A stretch of DNA of 64,000 bases. Source: Methanolobus sp. GTDB taxonomy: Archaea > Halobacteriota > Methanosarcinia > Methanosarcinales > Methanosarcinaceae. The position numbers and the translations under genes are program-made. This document shows, one piece after another, positions 27,388-36,297 of the stretch. The stretch lies in contig NZ_JADQBZ010000003.1 in assembly GCF_016278365.1 (NCBI RefSeq), positions 1 to 64,000 of the forward strand. Reading direction: 5' to 3'. Positions within the stretch are counted from its first letter, which is position 1. The number at the start of each line of letters is the position of its first letter. Below the pieces are notes generated by a model that was not told the DNA's origin, made no database searches, and was given only the letters and a program-made list of their open reading frames with translations.

Positions 27388-28868
27388 TGTTATTATCACT
27401 GATAGTGCTCATACCTCTGATATTCGCAGTATTGACACTACTCACAAAAACAAGAGAACAGGCAAGAGCAATGGCCCTGGTTGCCACTGTATCTGTCCTG
27501 TTGCTCACAATATACACGTACTTCAATTTTGATAGTACGACAGCCGCAACGCAATTCGAAGAATTTTACTCATGGGTACCTTCCCTGGGCATAAGCTACC
27601 ACCTGGGAATTGATGGAATATCCCTTCCATTGATACTTCTCAATGCAATAGTTATGCCGCTGCTCATTCTCTTCACATGGAATGACGACAGGAAAGCACC
27701 TAACAGGTTCTATTCCCTCATACTGATAACACAGGGTGCTGTTCTTGGTGTGTTCTGTGCACTGGACTTCTTCCTGTTCTACGTATTCTGGGAACTGACA
27801 CTTATACCGCTCTTCTTCATGGTGAGTATATGGGGCGGTCCAAAGAAACACTACGCTTCGATCAAGTTCTTCATCTACACCCATGTAGCATCACTTGTAA
27901 TGCTTCTGGGCATATTCGGCCTGTACTTTGCAGCATGGGAAACAACCGGAACACCGAGCCTTAGCATTCCGCACCTGCTCGCTCAGTTCCAGTTCATAGA
28001 ATCCGGGATTACAAGGGACCTGATATTCCTTGCACTGCTGTTTGGTTTCATAGTCAAGCTGCCAGTGTTCCCGTTCCATTCCTGGCTACCGGATGCATAC
28101 ACAGAAGCGCCTACCGCAGGAAGCGTGCTCTTTGTACTGCTTAAGATCGGAGGATACGGTATCTTCAAGATAATGCTTCCACTGCTACCATTCACAGCAT
28201 CACCAAACCTGATGATAACGATAATGGGAGCTCTTGGTGCAGTCAGCATCCTGTATGGCGCTTTCCTTGCGCTCGCGCAGAAGGATCTCAAGAGGATGGT
28301 TGCTTACTCAAGCCTTAGCCACATGGGCTATGTCACATTGGGTGCAGCCGGTCTTGTGTCTCTCTCCGTTTCAGGTGCGATGTTCCAGCAGTTTTCCCAC
28401 GGACTGATCATGAGCATAATGTTCATGTCATGCGGTGTTATCAATAAGGCTACAGGCACAAGGATCATCAACGAGCTTGGAGGTCTTGCACAGAGAATGC
28501 CAAAACTGGCTGTCATCATGGTGCTTACATTCATGGCATCACTGGGACTTCCGGGACTAACCGGTTTTATCGCCGAGTTCTCTGTGCTTGCAGGCAGCTT
28601 TGTGAACCTGCAGGGCTATGTGGTGATCGCATTGATGGCAATAGTCATAACTGCAGCATACCACCTGTGGGCTCTTCAAAGGGCTATGTTTGGTGTCTAC
28701 AAAGAAAAACTGGGTAACGTGGTCGATATCAATGGGTACCAGACACTCGCAATGGGTGTTATTGCCATACTGATCTTGTACTTCGGACTCAATCCAAGCC
28801 CGGTGCTTGATATGATGTTAACGAATTCAGAACATATAATTGGCCTGATGGCCGGCATGGGGGTGTAA
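27387..28868 (+). CDS. fpoM: F420H2 dehydrogenase subunit FpoM
   Basis: This 493-residue antiporter-like proton pump subunit is homologous to NuoM/ND4. Signature segments include FYVFWELTLIPLFFMVSIWG, SWLPDAYTEAPTAGSV and DLKRMVAYSSLSHMGYV. It is complete and tightly packed between fpoL and fpoN. Confidence 0.96.
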   Translation: MLLSLIVLIPLIFAVLTLLTKTREQARAMALVATVSVLLLTIYTYFNFDSTTAATQFEEFYSWVPSLGISYHLGIDGISLPLILLNAIVMPLLILFTWNDDRKAPNRFYSLILITQGAVLGVFCALDFFLFYVFWELTLIPLFFMVSIWGGPKKHYASIKFFIYTHVASLVMLLGIFGLYFAAWETTGTPSLSIPHLLAQFQFIESGITRDLIFLALLFGFIVKLPVFPFHSWLPDAYTEAPTAGSVLFVLLKIGGYGIFKIMLPLLPFTASPNLMITIMGALGAVSILYGAFLALAQKDLKRMVAYSSLSHMGYVTLGAAGLVSLSVSGAMFQQFSHGLIMSIMFMSCGVINKATGTRIINELGGLAQRMPKLAVIMVLTFMASLGLPGLTGFIAEFSVLAGSFVNLQGYVVIALMAIVITAAYHLWALQRAMFGVYKEKLGNVVDINGYQTLAMGVIAILILYFGLNPSPVLDMMLTNSEHIIGLMAGMGV

Positions 28869-28871
28869 AAA

Positions 28872-30323
28872 ATGGATCTTATGCTTTTTGCACCTGAAAT
28901 AACGATGGTTGCCACAGGCCTGGCTGTACTGCTCATAGGCCTGTTCCTTCCTGTAGACTCCAAGAAGGTACTGGGTTACCTTGCAAGTCTTGGTATCATT
29001 GCAGCGCTATACTTAACTATAGTAAGCCTTGGAACAAATACACTGGCCTTCTACGATACGTTATCTGTTGACGCTCTCTCACAGTTCTTCAAGATAGTGT
29101 TCCTTGTAGTGGCTCTGCTCTTTTCCATAGCATCCATCAAGTACACCGAAGGTAGTGCTCATGTAGAGGAATTCTATGTGCTGGCCATATTTGCCACTAT
29201 AGGGATGATGCTAGTGGCATCCGCCAATGACCTTATGGTGCTTTTCGTGGCATTTGAGCTTGCAAGTATCTCAACCTACGCACTCGCAGGCTTTGAGAAG
29301 AAGAACCCGCAGTCTCTTGAAGCTGCAATGAAGTACTTCCTTATAGGTTCCCTCTCAGGTGCATTGATGCTCTTTGGTATCACCTTCCTCTATGGTGTTA
29401 CGGGAACAACAAGCATACCTGGTATCGCAGACAGTGGAGCAGCTATTGCAGCAAGCCCCATCGGGATCATCGCTGTGGTGCTTCTGATCGCGGGCATGGG
29501 TTTCAAGATAGCTCTTGCGCCTTTCCATATGTGGGCACCTGACACATATCAGGGTGCGCCTTCACTTGTATCTGCCCTGCTCGCAGCGGGATCCAAGAAG
29601 ATGGGTATTGTGGCAGCCTTCAAGGTTTTCATAGTTGCCCTTATAGCACTCCAGGTACAATGGCAGATAGCATTCGCCGTCCTTGCAGTCATAACAATGA
29701 CACTCGGAAACGTAGCGGCCCTTTCCCAGACAAGTGTCAAGAGAATGCTTGCATACTCTTCACTTGCACAGGCCGGTTACATCACAATGGCATTTGTTGT
29801 CCTCACGCCAATGGCACTTGGCGGTGGCATACTCTATGCACTGTCTCACGGCTTCATGAAGGCCGGAGCTTTCATAGCAACAGCTGCTGTCGTCTACATG
29901 GTGCTCTCTGAGAACAAGGATACAAAAGATCCGGACCATATTGACAACTTCAAAGGCCTTGGGCAGAGAATGCCTGTCACTGCGCTCTCCATGACGATAT
30001 TTGTGTTTGCGCTGGCAGGCATACCGCTTACAGCAGGTTACATGAGCAAGTTTGTCTTATTTTCCTCGACCATCCAGGCAGGGTTTGCATGGCTTGCAGT
30101 CATAGCTATAATTAACAGTGCCATATCATTGTTCTATTATGCCAAGATCGTGAAATATATGTACTTCCTGCCTACCGAGGGAACAAAAGTATCAGAACCG
30201 CTTCCATATACCATTGCCCTTGTTGTGGCTGTAATTGGTGTGCTTGCGATTGGCTTCTGGCCTGAGCCCTTTATCTACTGGGCAATGGAAGCTGGAAAAG
30301 TATTACTTGCAGGAGGAATTTAA
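28872..30323 (+). CDS. fpoN: F420H2 dehydrogenase subunit FpoN
   Basis: This 483-residue antiporter-like subunit is homologous to NuoN/ND2. It contains FVAFELASISTYALAGF, APFHMWAPDTYQGAPS and SVKRMLAYSSLAQAGYI. It is the third of the three proton-pumping subunits L, M and N. fpoO starts directly after its stop. Confidence 0.96.
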   Translation: MDLMLFAPEITMVATGLAVLLIGLFLPVDSKKVLGYLASLGIIAALYLTIVSLGTNTLAFYDTLSVDALSQFFKIVFLVVALLFSIASIKYTEGSAHVEEFYVLAIFATIGMMLVASANDLMVLFVAFELASISTYALAGFEKKNPQSLEAAMKYFLIGSLSGALMLFGITFLYGVTGTTSIPGIADSGAAIAASPIGIIAVVLLIAGMGFKIALAPFHMWAPDTYQGAPSLVSALLAAGSKKMGIVAAFKVFIVALIALQVQWQIAFAVLAVITMTLGNVAALSQTSVKRMLAYSSLAQAGYITMAFVVLTPMALGGGILYALSHGFMKAGAFIATAAVVYMVLSENKDTKDPDHIDNFKGLGQRMPVTALSMTIFVFALAGIPLTAGYMSKFVLFSSTIQAGFAWLAVIAIINSAISLFYYAKIVKYMYFLPTEGTKVSEPLPYTIALVVAVIGVLAIGFWPEPFIYWAMEAGKVLLAGGI

Positions 30324-30707
30324 ATGGCAGACTGTGATCTCTGTGGAGTAGCCCTCCCGACACTTATCCCTGTTAAGGTGTACAAACCTAAGTTCGCTCA
30401 GTCCTATCCTCAGGGCATGTGGCAGGGTCTTTGCGACCAATGTGTAGGTGCCGCAATAATAGCAAGCGAGGAGCATGCCAGGACCGGCACATGCGGAACT
30501 GTCGGTACATGTCAACTGTGTGGCTCCATTGAGCGCCTGTATGATGTACCTATTATCAGGCCCTCTTTTTCCAAGGGTTCAGAGAAGGATACTGCTTATC
30601 TCTGTAAGAGATGCCTCACCTCCATAGGGCAGGCCAAAGCAGAATGGGACCACGATAAGGCTACACACTCGCATGAACATATAACAACCAAACATACGGA
30701 CCACTAA
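30324..30707 (+). CDS. fpoO: F420H2 dehydrogenase subunit FpoO
   Basis: FpoO is a 127-residue soluble subunit found in the methanogen complex but not in bacterial complex I. It has several paired cysteines (CDLCGVALP at the start, CDQCVG, CQLCGS and CKRCL) suited to an iron-sulfur centre or zinc, and a histidine-rich tail. It ends the operon; the F420-oxidising subunit FpoF is not in this window, as expected. Confidence 0.9.
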   Translation: MADCDLCGVALPTLIPVKVYKPKFAQSYPQGMWQGLCDQCVGAAIIASEEHARTGTCGTVGTCQLCGSIERLYDVPIIRPSFSKGSEKDTAYLCKRCLTSIGQAKAEWDHDKATHSHEHITTKHTDH

Positions 30708-30721
30708 ACCAAGTAAAGTAA

Positions 30722-30755
30722 GACCGGTGTCATACCGGTCTATGATTCTTTTTCT
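30722..30755 (+). terminator. Terminator of the fpo operon
   Basis: GACCGGT and ACCGGTC pair perfectly around a GTCAT loop (30722-30740), and a T-rich stretch with a run of T follows at about 30748-30753. It lies 15 bases after the fpoO stop. Confidence 0.8.
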
Positions 30756-30862
30756 TCATTTCCGGCTTCTTTTTGACGGGTTACTACACTGTTGTTACTA
30801 TGCGGAAACCATGTTTTGTCATATCAAAACAGTTTACTCGGAGAATAAAACCTCCGCTACTC

Positions 30863-30900
30863 TAAAAAAAGAATATCGAAAGCGGGCATGGCTCGCTTTC
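30863..30900 (-). terminator. Terminator after the third DUF2795 gene
   Basis: On the minus strand GAAAGCGAGC pairs with GCCCGCTTTC around a CAT loop (30878-30900), ten base pairs with one G-T pair, followed by GATATTCTTTTTTT. It begins 25 bases after the stop at 30926, which supports that frame being a real or recently real gene. Confidence 0.7.
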
Positions 30901-30925
30901 TTGACTTGCTGGAAGTTCTTAAGGA

Positions 30926-31195
30926 TTATTGCTTTTTCCAGCTCTCCATGTCTCTATCTATCTTTTCAATGTCCTCTTCAAGTCTTTCCGGGACTTCTGC
31001 CTCAGATCTGCTTTCACTAAAAGCTCTTTTGATATCTGCGGGACTCATATATTGTTTGTCAGGAATATCCTGCAGATCAGAAACTATATTCTCTGAAGCA
31101 TTATGGCTCCTTGCATAATCAAGAATATCCTTTTTTGCTTTTGGATACTCTATGTCTTCTAGTGCTTCCTGTATTGCAGTTGGATTGCTTCTCAG
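30926..31195 (-). CDS. DUF2795-domain protein, copy with CTG in place of the start codon
   Basis: The frame encodes about 89 residues (RSNPTAIQEALEDIEYPKAK, DLQDIPDKQYMSPADIKRAF) with a clear DUF2795 domain and a charged tail. At the position where the intact paralogue has ATG this copy has CTG, 12 bases after the conserved GGGGGAG ribosome-binding site, and TGA lies in frame just upstream. Either CTG is used or the start has been lost. A strong terminator follows the stop. DUF2795 proteins are small and their role is unknown. Confidence 0.6.
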   Translation of the reverse strand: MRSNPTAIQEALEDIEYPKAKKDILDYARSHNASENIVSDLQDIPDKQYMSPADIKRAFSESRSEAEVPERLEEDIEKIDRDMESWKKQ

Positions 31196-31210
31196 ATTTC
31201 ACTCCCCCTT

Positions 31211-31514
31211 TTATGGAATTACCTTTAATACTATGTCTGTAGCGTATAAATAAATACTTGAATTTAATGTCCCAATAAAAATAATACCTATTACTTTGAA
31301 TATTGCCTGTTGAATGAATTTTAAAACGCTTGATCCAAATTCTTTGCTAATCTCCTCAAAATGCATGTATGCTTTATCGGGAGTGTTCTGCAGATTAGAG
31401 ATTATACTATCGGAAGCATTGTGTAGTTTAACATAGTCAACAATTGCATGTTTCCTCATTGGATAGTTCATGCCCCTTAATACTTCTTCTATGCAGCTGC
31501 ATTACTTTTTACAT
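31211..31514 (-). pseudogene. Degraded DUF2795 paralogue
   Basis: The frame from 31471 down reads MNYPMRKHAIVDYVKLHNAS, then NLQNTPDKAYMHFEEISKEF, matching the DUF2795 domain of its neighbours. Upstream the expected start region carries the conserved GGGAAGTGA-ATATG, but the second codon is TAA and two single-base deletions separate it from the rest (SNAA and IEEVLRG are in different frames). The C-terminal part has changed into a hydrophobic segment (FKVIGIIFIGTLNSSIYLYA). It could still be expressed from the internal ATG at 31471. Confidence 0.6.
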
Positions 31515-31676
31515 ATTCACTTCCCTCTCCTTTAGAGGAATTAAACCCCATTAATAAAATGTGGGTAGATTGCATAAATAACTACTTTTATAAAAAATAA
31601 AATATAACATATTTTCTCTGCTAGAGGGTATTGATATCACGTATCGCAGCTAAAAGATTTAAATAAACCTATGACC

Positions 31677-31937
31677 CTATTTTGTTCCTCTTTCATTTCT
31701 TGGAAACTGTTCATCTTCCCTGAAAGACTCCCTGACCGATTCAGACTTTCGCCCTTCATCGAATTCATTTCTGATATCCCTGGAACTCTCATACCTCCTG
31801 TCCGAGATCTCTTGCAGATCTGACATCATATCTCCTGCAAAATGATGACTTTTTGCATAGTCTAAAATGTCTTCTTTCCTTTTCGGATAACCTGCATCTC
31901 TAAGTGCTGCCTCAATTGCTGCTGGATTTGTTTGCAT
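31677..31937 (-). CDS. DUF2795-domain small protein, intact copy
   Basis: The 86-residue product starts MQTNPAAIEAALRDAGYPKR and has the DUF2795 pattern (KxDILDYAKSHHF, then SDLQEISDRRYESSRDIRNEF), followed by a highly charged tail. GGGGAGTG precedes the ATG. Three homologous copies stand in tandem on this strand; this is the only one with an undamaged start. No molecular function is known for the domain. Confidence 0.75.
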   Translation of the reverse strand: MQTNPAAIEAALRDAGYPKRKEDILDYAKSHHFAGDMMSDLQEISDRRYESSRDIRNEFDEGRKSESVRESFREDEQFPRNERGTK

Positions 31938-32108
31938 ATTTCACTCCCCTGTTTGAAAGGTGCTACCCCAAATAGTATTGTTGAACACAGGTATAAATAT
32001 GTACTTGGGTAAATTGTTGAAACACCACCTCTCACTTTCAAGTGTGCAACTATGATTCCTAGATTTGTTTCTTATGGCTGAAATAAAAACAGTAGCATAA
32101 TTAATACT

Positions 32109-32816
32109 ATGCCAGCTGGGAACATAGAACCTTTTGACTTAGGTCGTATACTTTTTGCTTCCACTCCTGCAGGCTACCTACTTGAAGTTGCTTTCAGGAC
32201 AGTGGTTATATTCATTGTATCCCTCATTTTTATGAGACTGCTGGGGCGAAGGGCAGTGGAGCAGTTAACACCCTTTGATCTTTTGATCATTATTGCTCTT
32301 GGGTCTGCAATGGGAGATCCAATGTTCTATCCAGAAGTATCTCTTCTGTGGGGCACTATTGTGATGATGACTGCTGTTGCACTTTTCCAGATACAGGATT
32401 TTCTGATGAAGAAAAGCTCCAGGTATGAAGATATCACTCAGGGCACACCTGTAAAGGTCATAGAGAATGGTATCATCGATAGAGATAGATTCGACAGGAC
32501 AACCACAACAAAAGATGAACTTCTGCTAATGCTTCGAAAGCAGGGTATCAGGCACATGGGGGAGCTTGAAAAAGTATACCTTGAAAGGGATGGAGGCCTG
32601 AGTATTTACAAGCTGGAAAAGGATAAACAGCAGCCCGGATTAACAGTAATACCCCTTGAAGTTCCCGGACATCCAAAACATTATCTGAGTGGTACGAAAG
32701 TGCCCAGGTCAGCCTATTATTCATGTTTTGGTACAGGAGAAACAAGACGATTCAGTGAAGGAGAGACTTTCCCTAATTGTCGCGAAAATGAATGGGTAGA
32801 GTTCATTGAACCTTAA
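32109..32816 (+). CDS. YetF/DUF421 membrane protein with degenerate zinc-ribbon tail
   Basis: The 235-residue protein has three N-terminal membrane spans (about 24-42, 58-72, 80-95) and the DUF421 core LGRRAVEQLTPFDLLIII with GSAMGDPMF, as in YetF-like proteins. The soluble part contains VIENGIIDRDRF and the typical DELLLMLRKQGI. The C-terminal 40 residues resemble a small zinc ribbon (PRSAYYSC, GETRRFSEGETFPNC) but two of the four expected cysteines are missing. Function is unknown. Confidence 0.78.
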   Translation: MPAGNIEPFDLGRILFASTPAGYLLEVAFRTVVIFIVSLIFMRLLGRRAVEQLTPFDLLIIIALGSAMGDPMFYPEVSLLWGTIVMMTAVALFQIQDFLMKKSSRYEDITQGTPVKVIENGIIDRDRFDRTTTTKDELLLMLRKQGIRHMGELEKVYLERDGGLSIYKLEKDKQQPGLTVIPLEVPGHPKHYLSGTKVPRSAYYSCFGTGETRRFSEGETFPNCRENEWVEFIEP

Positions 32817-32874
32817 CAACAGGCTTTTTCCAGTGTAAACGCATATTATTGAACAGCTTGCTTTAACAGGTTTA

Positions 32875-33633
32875 TTATTTCTCTTCCTGTAAAAGACCGT
32901 TGAGCTTATCAGAGAGGTCCTTGATCTCCTGGCTTAATACTTTCATATCCTTTGACTGTGATTCTTTATCCTTTCCTATAAGAACACTTGCAAGTGCCGC
33001 AGTTATATATCCGAAGATGGCAAAAGCATAAAGGGACAACAGAAAAGTAAGTATCCTTCCCTCATTGGTCACTGGCCAGTACTGGCTGCCTATTGTGGTC
33101 ATTATCATACTGGTCCACCACAGGGCATCTCCGTACGAGTCAAAATGGGGATACTCAAAGCTATACATTCCCGCTGCTCCAAGCAGAGTTATAAGAGTTG
33201 TAAGGGCCATCACGTATCCCATTCCTCTTCTTTTCATAGTGTTCCTGACTACCTTCAGGCTTCTGTTAAATGAGGAGATCAGCCGGGCAAGATTAAATGA
33301 CTGACCCACCCGCACTACTTTTATTATCCTGGATGCTCTGAACAGTTTGAGGATGCGCAATGGGGGCAGAAGTAGTGATATTCCTGATAACCAGTTATTT
33401 CTCAGGTAAGCTCTTCTCCGGGGGGCAATGTACAGTTCTATGATAAAATCAACTATGAATATTGCCCATATAACACTGCTGAGCGTTTGCAGGAAAGGTG
33501 GCAGTCCGTAAGACAGATCTATTATTATGAGAATCAGCCAGATAACGGATAAGAATATCAGAGGCTTATCAAGTGTTTCATTAATCTGGTAAAGTATCTC
33601 TTCCCGTTCCTGGTCAAATTGTCCTTTATCCAT
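32875..33633 (-). CDS. Voltage-gated-channel-like K+ channel with unusual filter
   Basis: This protein of about 252 residues has the six-helix layout of the voltage-gated ion channel family. An S4-like basic segment (LRILKLFRASRIIKVVRVG) precedes the pore. The filter region reads MTTIGSQYWPV, where potassium channels have TVGYG, so the Tyr-Gly pair is Ser-Gln. A C-terminal coiled coil (about 215-250) probably assembles subunits. The frame extends 35 codons upstream of the chosen ATG at 33633, but MDKGQFDQEREE is the better N-terminus. Confidence 0.75.
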   Translation of the reverse strand: MDKGQFDQEREEILYQINETLDKPLIFLSVIWLILIIIDLSYGLPPFLQTLSSVIWAIFIVDFIIELYIAPRRRAYLRNNWLSGISLLLPPLRILKLFRASRIIKVVRVGQSFNLARLISSFNRSLKVVRNTMKRRGMGYVMALTTLITLLGAAGMYSFEYPHFDSYGDALWWTSMIMTTIGSQYWPVTNEGRILTFLLSLYAFAIFGYITAALASVLIGKDKESQSKDMKVLSQEIKDLSDKLNGLLQEEK

Positions 33634-34193
33634 AAGGAATTCTCTTTTATCTATGATATGCAATACTATCAAGAACTGCATTTGTAAAAAGCATTGGGAA
33701 AAAGCAGTTCTGTTTTGAACAAGTGATACGTGAGTCACTGGTAACTACATCGGCAGTAACATTTCTATGTCGATGACCAAGACAGAGAAGCAAATTATCC
33801 AAGGTTTTATCGAAAATGACAGAGGAAATTAGAAGCTGAACAGCAGAAACTGGCAAGAAGGAAGTCCTGACCCTTTAGAGTCCGGGGTAGTTCACTATCT
33901 TTCTTTCTAAAACATTGCTATGTACGATCATTATAGTATTTGGATACAATTTTTCAGGAATAAGAGAATATACAATCGGGCTATTAAATTTAGGCCATAG
34001 TTATTACTTCTCAATATTGAGAAAAGTGGCTGGATTTCATAAGCAGTCTTTTATATTAGAAATTATACTTTGGATATAGTTGAAAGAAGGAAGTGAATTT
34101 TCATTAGGCAATGGGTCCTGCCCAATTATAGTGCCTATGCCAGATTTTCTAAATGACCTTTCCGAATTCGGTAGATACAGCCAAAGATAGAAC
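33634..34193. other. Divergent intergenic region, no gene found
   Basis: This gap separates the minus-strand channel gene from the plus-strand antiporter gene. It is A+T-rich. I see only very short frames, one of which (from about 33765) begins MSMTKTEKQIIQGFIEN and stops after about 21 codons, probably a scrap. Promoters for both genes should lie here, but none is clear enough to mark. Confidence 0.4.
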
Positions 34194-36221
34194 ATGTTCC
34201 CGGCAATTCCTATTACTGACCCTATTCTTATATTTGCTCTTTCAATGCTTATCTTCCTCGTGGCTCCTCTGCTATTGAAGTTATTCAGAATGCCGGGGAT
34301 GGTAGGTATCATAATAGTTGGTGCTCTGATCGGACCCAATGCATTATATATACTCGAGCGTAACGATACGATCATACTTCTTGGGGAAATTGGCCTTGTT
34401 TACTTGATGTTCATAGCCGGGCTGGAAATAAACATAAATAAGTTCATCGAAAAGCTTGACAGAAGCCTGGTATTTGGTATCCTGTCATTCCTGATCCCGC
34501 AGATAGCAGGTACGTTTGTTGGGTATTATTTATTTGGCCTCTCCTTCCCTGCAGCCCTTCTATTTGCTTCTGTTTTTGCCTCACATACCCTGCTTGCATA
34601 TCCCGTCATCAAGAGACTTGGTATAGTTAACAACGAAGCTATCGCGGCAGCTGTTGGCGGTACGATACTTACCGACACTCTGGCACTCATGGTCCTTGCG
34701 GTGGTGGTGTCTTCTATGGAAGGCAATCTGGACATGTCTTTCTGGATAGAGCTGGGAGCCGGGCTTGGCCTGTTCTTTGCAGGTTCCTGGTTCATTGTGC
34801 CACGCATTGCCAGGTGGTTCTTCAGTAAGCTCACAGAAGAGAGTTACTTCGAGTTCCTCTTCGTGCTGGCTGTTGCCTTTGTGATTGCATATTTTGCCGA
34901 GGTGGCGGGTGTGGAACCTATCATCGGCGCATTTTTTGCCGGACTTTTGCTCAACCGTCTGATCCCAAACAGCAGTCCTCTCATGAACAGGATCGAGTTT
35001 GTCGGGAATGCGCTCTTCATACCTTTTTTCCTGCTGTCAGTGGGCATGCTGGTGAATGCACGTGCATTTATAGAAGGAGGGAACCATCTCATGATGGCAC
35101 TGTGGCTGATCGGCCTTGTGCTCATCACAAAACTGGCAGCTGCATGGATAACCGGCAGGATCTATGGTTATGGTAATGATCAGGTGATGAGCATGTTCGG
35201 ACTGTCAGTAGGCCAGGCGGCTGCAGCGCTTGCAATTGTTCTTATCGGTTTTGAAGCAGGGCTTTTTGGACATGATATGATAAATGCCGTAGTAATGATG
35301 ATTCTTGTCATCGCGATAATAAGTCCTCACATCGTTGAAAAGTATGGAGCGAGGGTTTCCCTTGCAGAACAAGCAACATATGGTCTTGCCGAAGCAGCAC
35401 CTCGTGTGCTGGTGTCCTTTTCAATACACTCTGCCTATAAACAGCTATTACTGGACCTGGCCCTGATGATCCGGGACAGGAAATCTGATGAGCCATTGCA
35501 TGTAATTTCAGTTGTAAAACGCGATGATGGCAACTCTGAAAAAAAGGTTGCAGAGGCTGAAAGAATGCTGCGGGAAACTACAACCTATGCAGCCTGCGCC
35601 CAAGTGCCGGTCCTTACTCATGTACGCCTCAATTACAACATCGCTTCCGGGATAATGAGGGCGGTTCTTGAGAACAGGATATCTACTGTTGTGATGGGAT
35701 GGGATGGCGTACATGCTCCCAAGGAAAGCGTGATAGGTTCGATTATCGACCAGTTCCTCCGGGGAACTGAAAAATTGGTGCTCGTCTCGCTGATAAGGCA
35801 TCCTCTCTGTAATACAAAAGAGATAACTATGATAATACCGACCGGTATCGACCACAATGCCGGATTCTATCCAATAGTGGATGCAGTGAGGAGGGTATCT
35901 GAAGGTACATCTGCACCAGTAAAAGCATTGGTAGTAAGAGATGATGTCGTAATATATGAGAAGATATTCAAAAGAGTAAGTCCTGACATTGCCATCAGGT
36001 TTGAAAGTCTTAGTAGCTGGAGCGATCTCATCAACATGCTACATTCAAGAGAATGGTCCAGGGATGAGCTGATTATCAGTGCCAATGCCCGAAGAGATAC
36101 TCCCGGCTGGCATCCGGTGCTACAGACACTACCAAAGCGGATTTCCTCTTTCTTTGAAGGAAACTTGCTCATGGCCTACCCACCCACTGAAGAAAGAGCA
36201 GATGATATGGAGTTCTTTTGA
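34194..36221 (+). CDS. CPA2-family cation/proton antiporter with C-terminal UspA-like domain
   Basis: The 675-residue protein has about 12 membrane spans in the N-terminal 390 residues typical of Kef/NapA-type antiporters. Core motifs include LVYLMFIAGLEI, AVGGTILTDTLALM and FAEVAGVEPIIGAFFAGLL. The remaining 285 residues are soluble and look like universal-stress-protein domains. The ion specificity cannot be read from the sequence. Confidence 0.88.
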   Translation: MFPAIPITDPILIFALSMLIFLVAPLLLKLFRMPGMVGIIIVGALIGPNALYILERNDTIILLGEIGLVYLMFIAGLEININKFIEKLDRSLVFGILSFLIPQIAGTFVGYYLFGLSFPAALLFASVFASHTLLAYPVIKRLGIVNNEAIAAAVGGTILTDTLALMVLAVVVSSMEGNLDMSFWIELGAGLGLFFAGSWFIVPRIARWFFSKLTEESYFEFLFVLAVAFVIAYFAEVAGVEPIIGAFFAGLLLNRLIPNSSPLMNRIEFVGNALFIPFFLLSVGMLVNARAFIEGGNHLMMALWLIGLVLITKLAAAWITGRIYGYGNDQVMSMFGLSVGQAAAALAIVLIGFEAGLFGHDMINAVVMMILVIAIISPHIVEKYGARVSLAEQATYGLAEAAPRVLVSFSIHSAYKQLLLDLALMIRDRKSDEPLHVISVVKRDDGNSEKKVAEAERMLRETTTYAACAQVPVLTHVRLNYNIASGIMRAVLENRISTVVMGWDGVHAPKESVIGSIIDQFLRGTEKLVLVSLIRHPLCNTKEITMIIPTGIDHNAGFYPIVDAVRRVSEGTSAPVKALVVRDDVVIYEKIFKRVSPDIAIRFESLSSWSDLINMLHSREWSRDELIISANARRDTPGWHPVLQTLPKRISSFFEGNLLMAYPPTEERADDMEFF

Positions 36222-36297
36222 ATTGAAGAATTAAATGAGTATTTTTTGTATGGAACGCTTAATTATGTTGGATAGACTATAGTATATTGTACATGCT

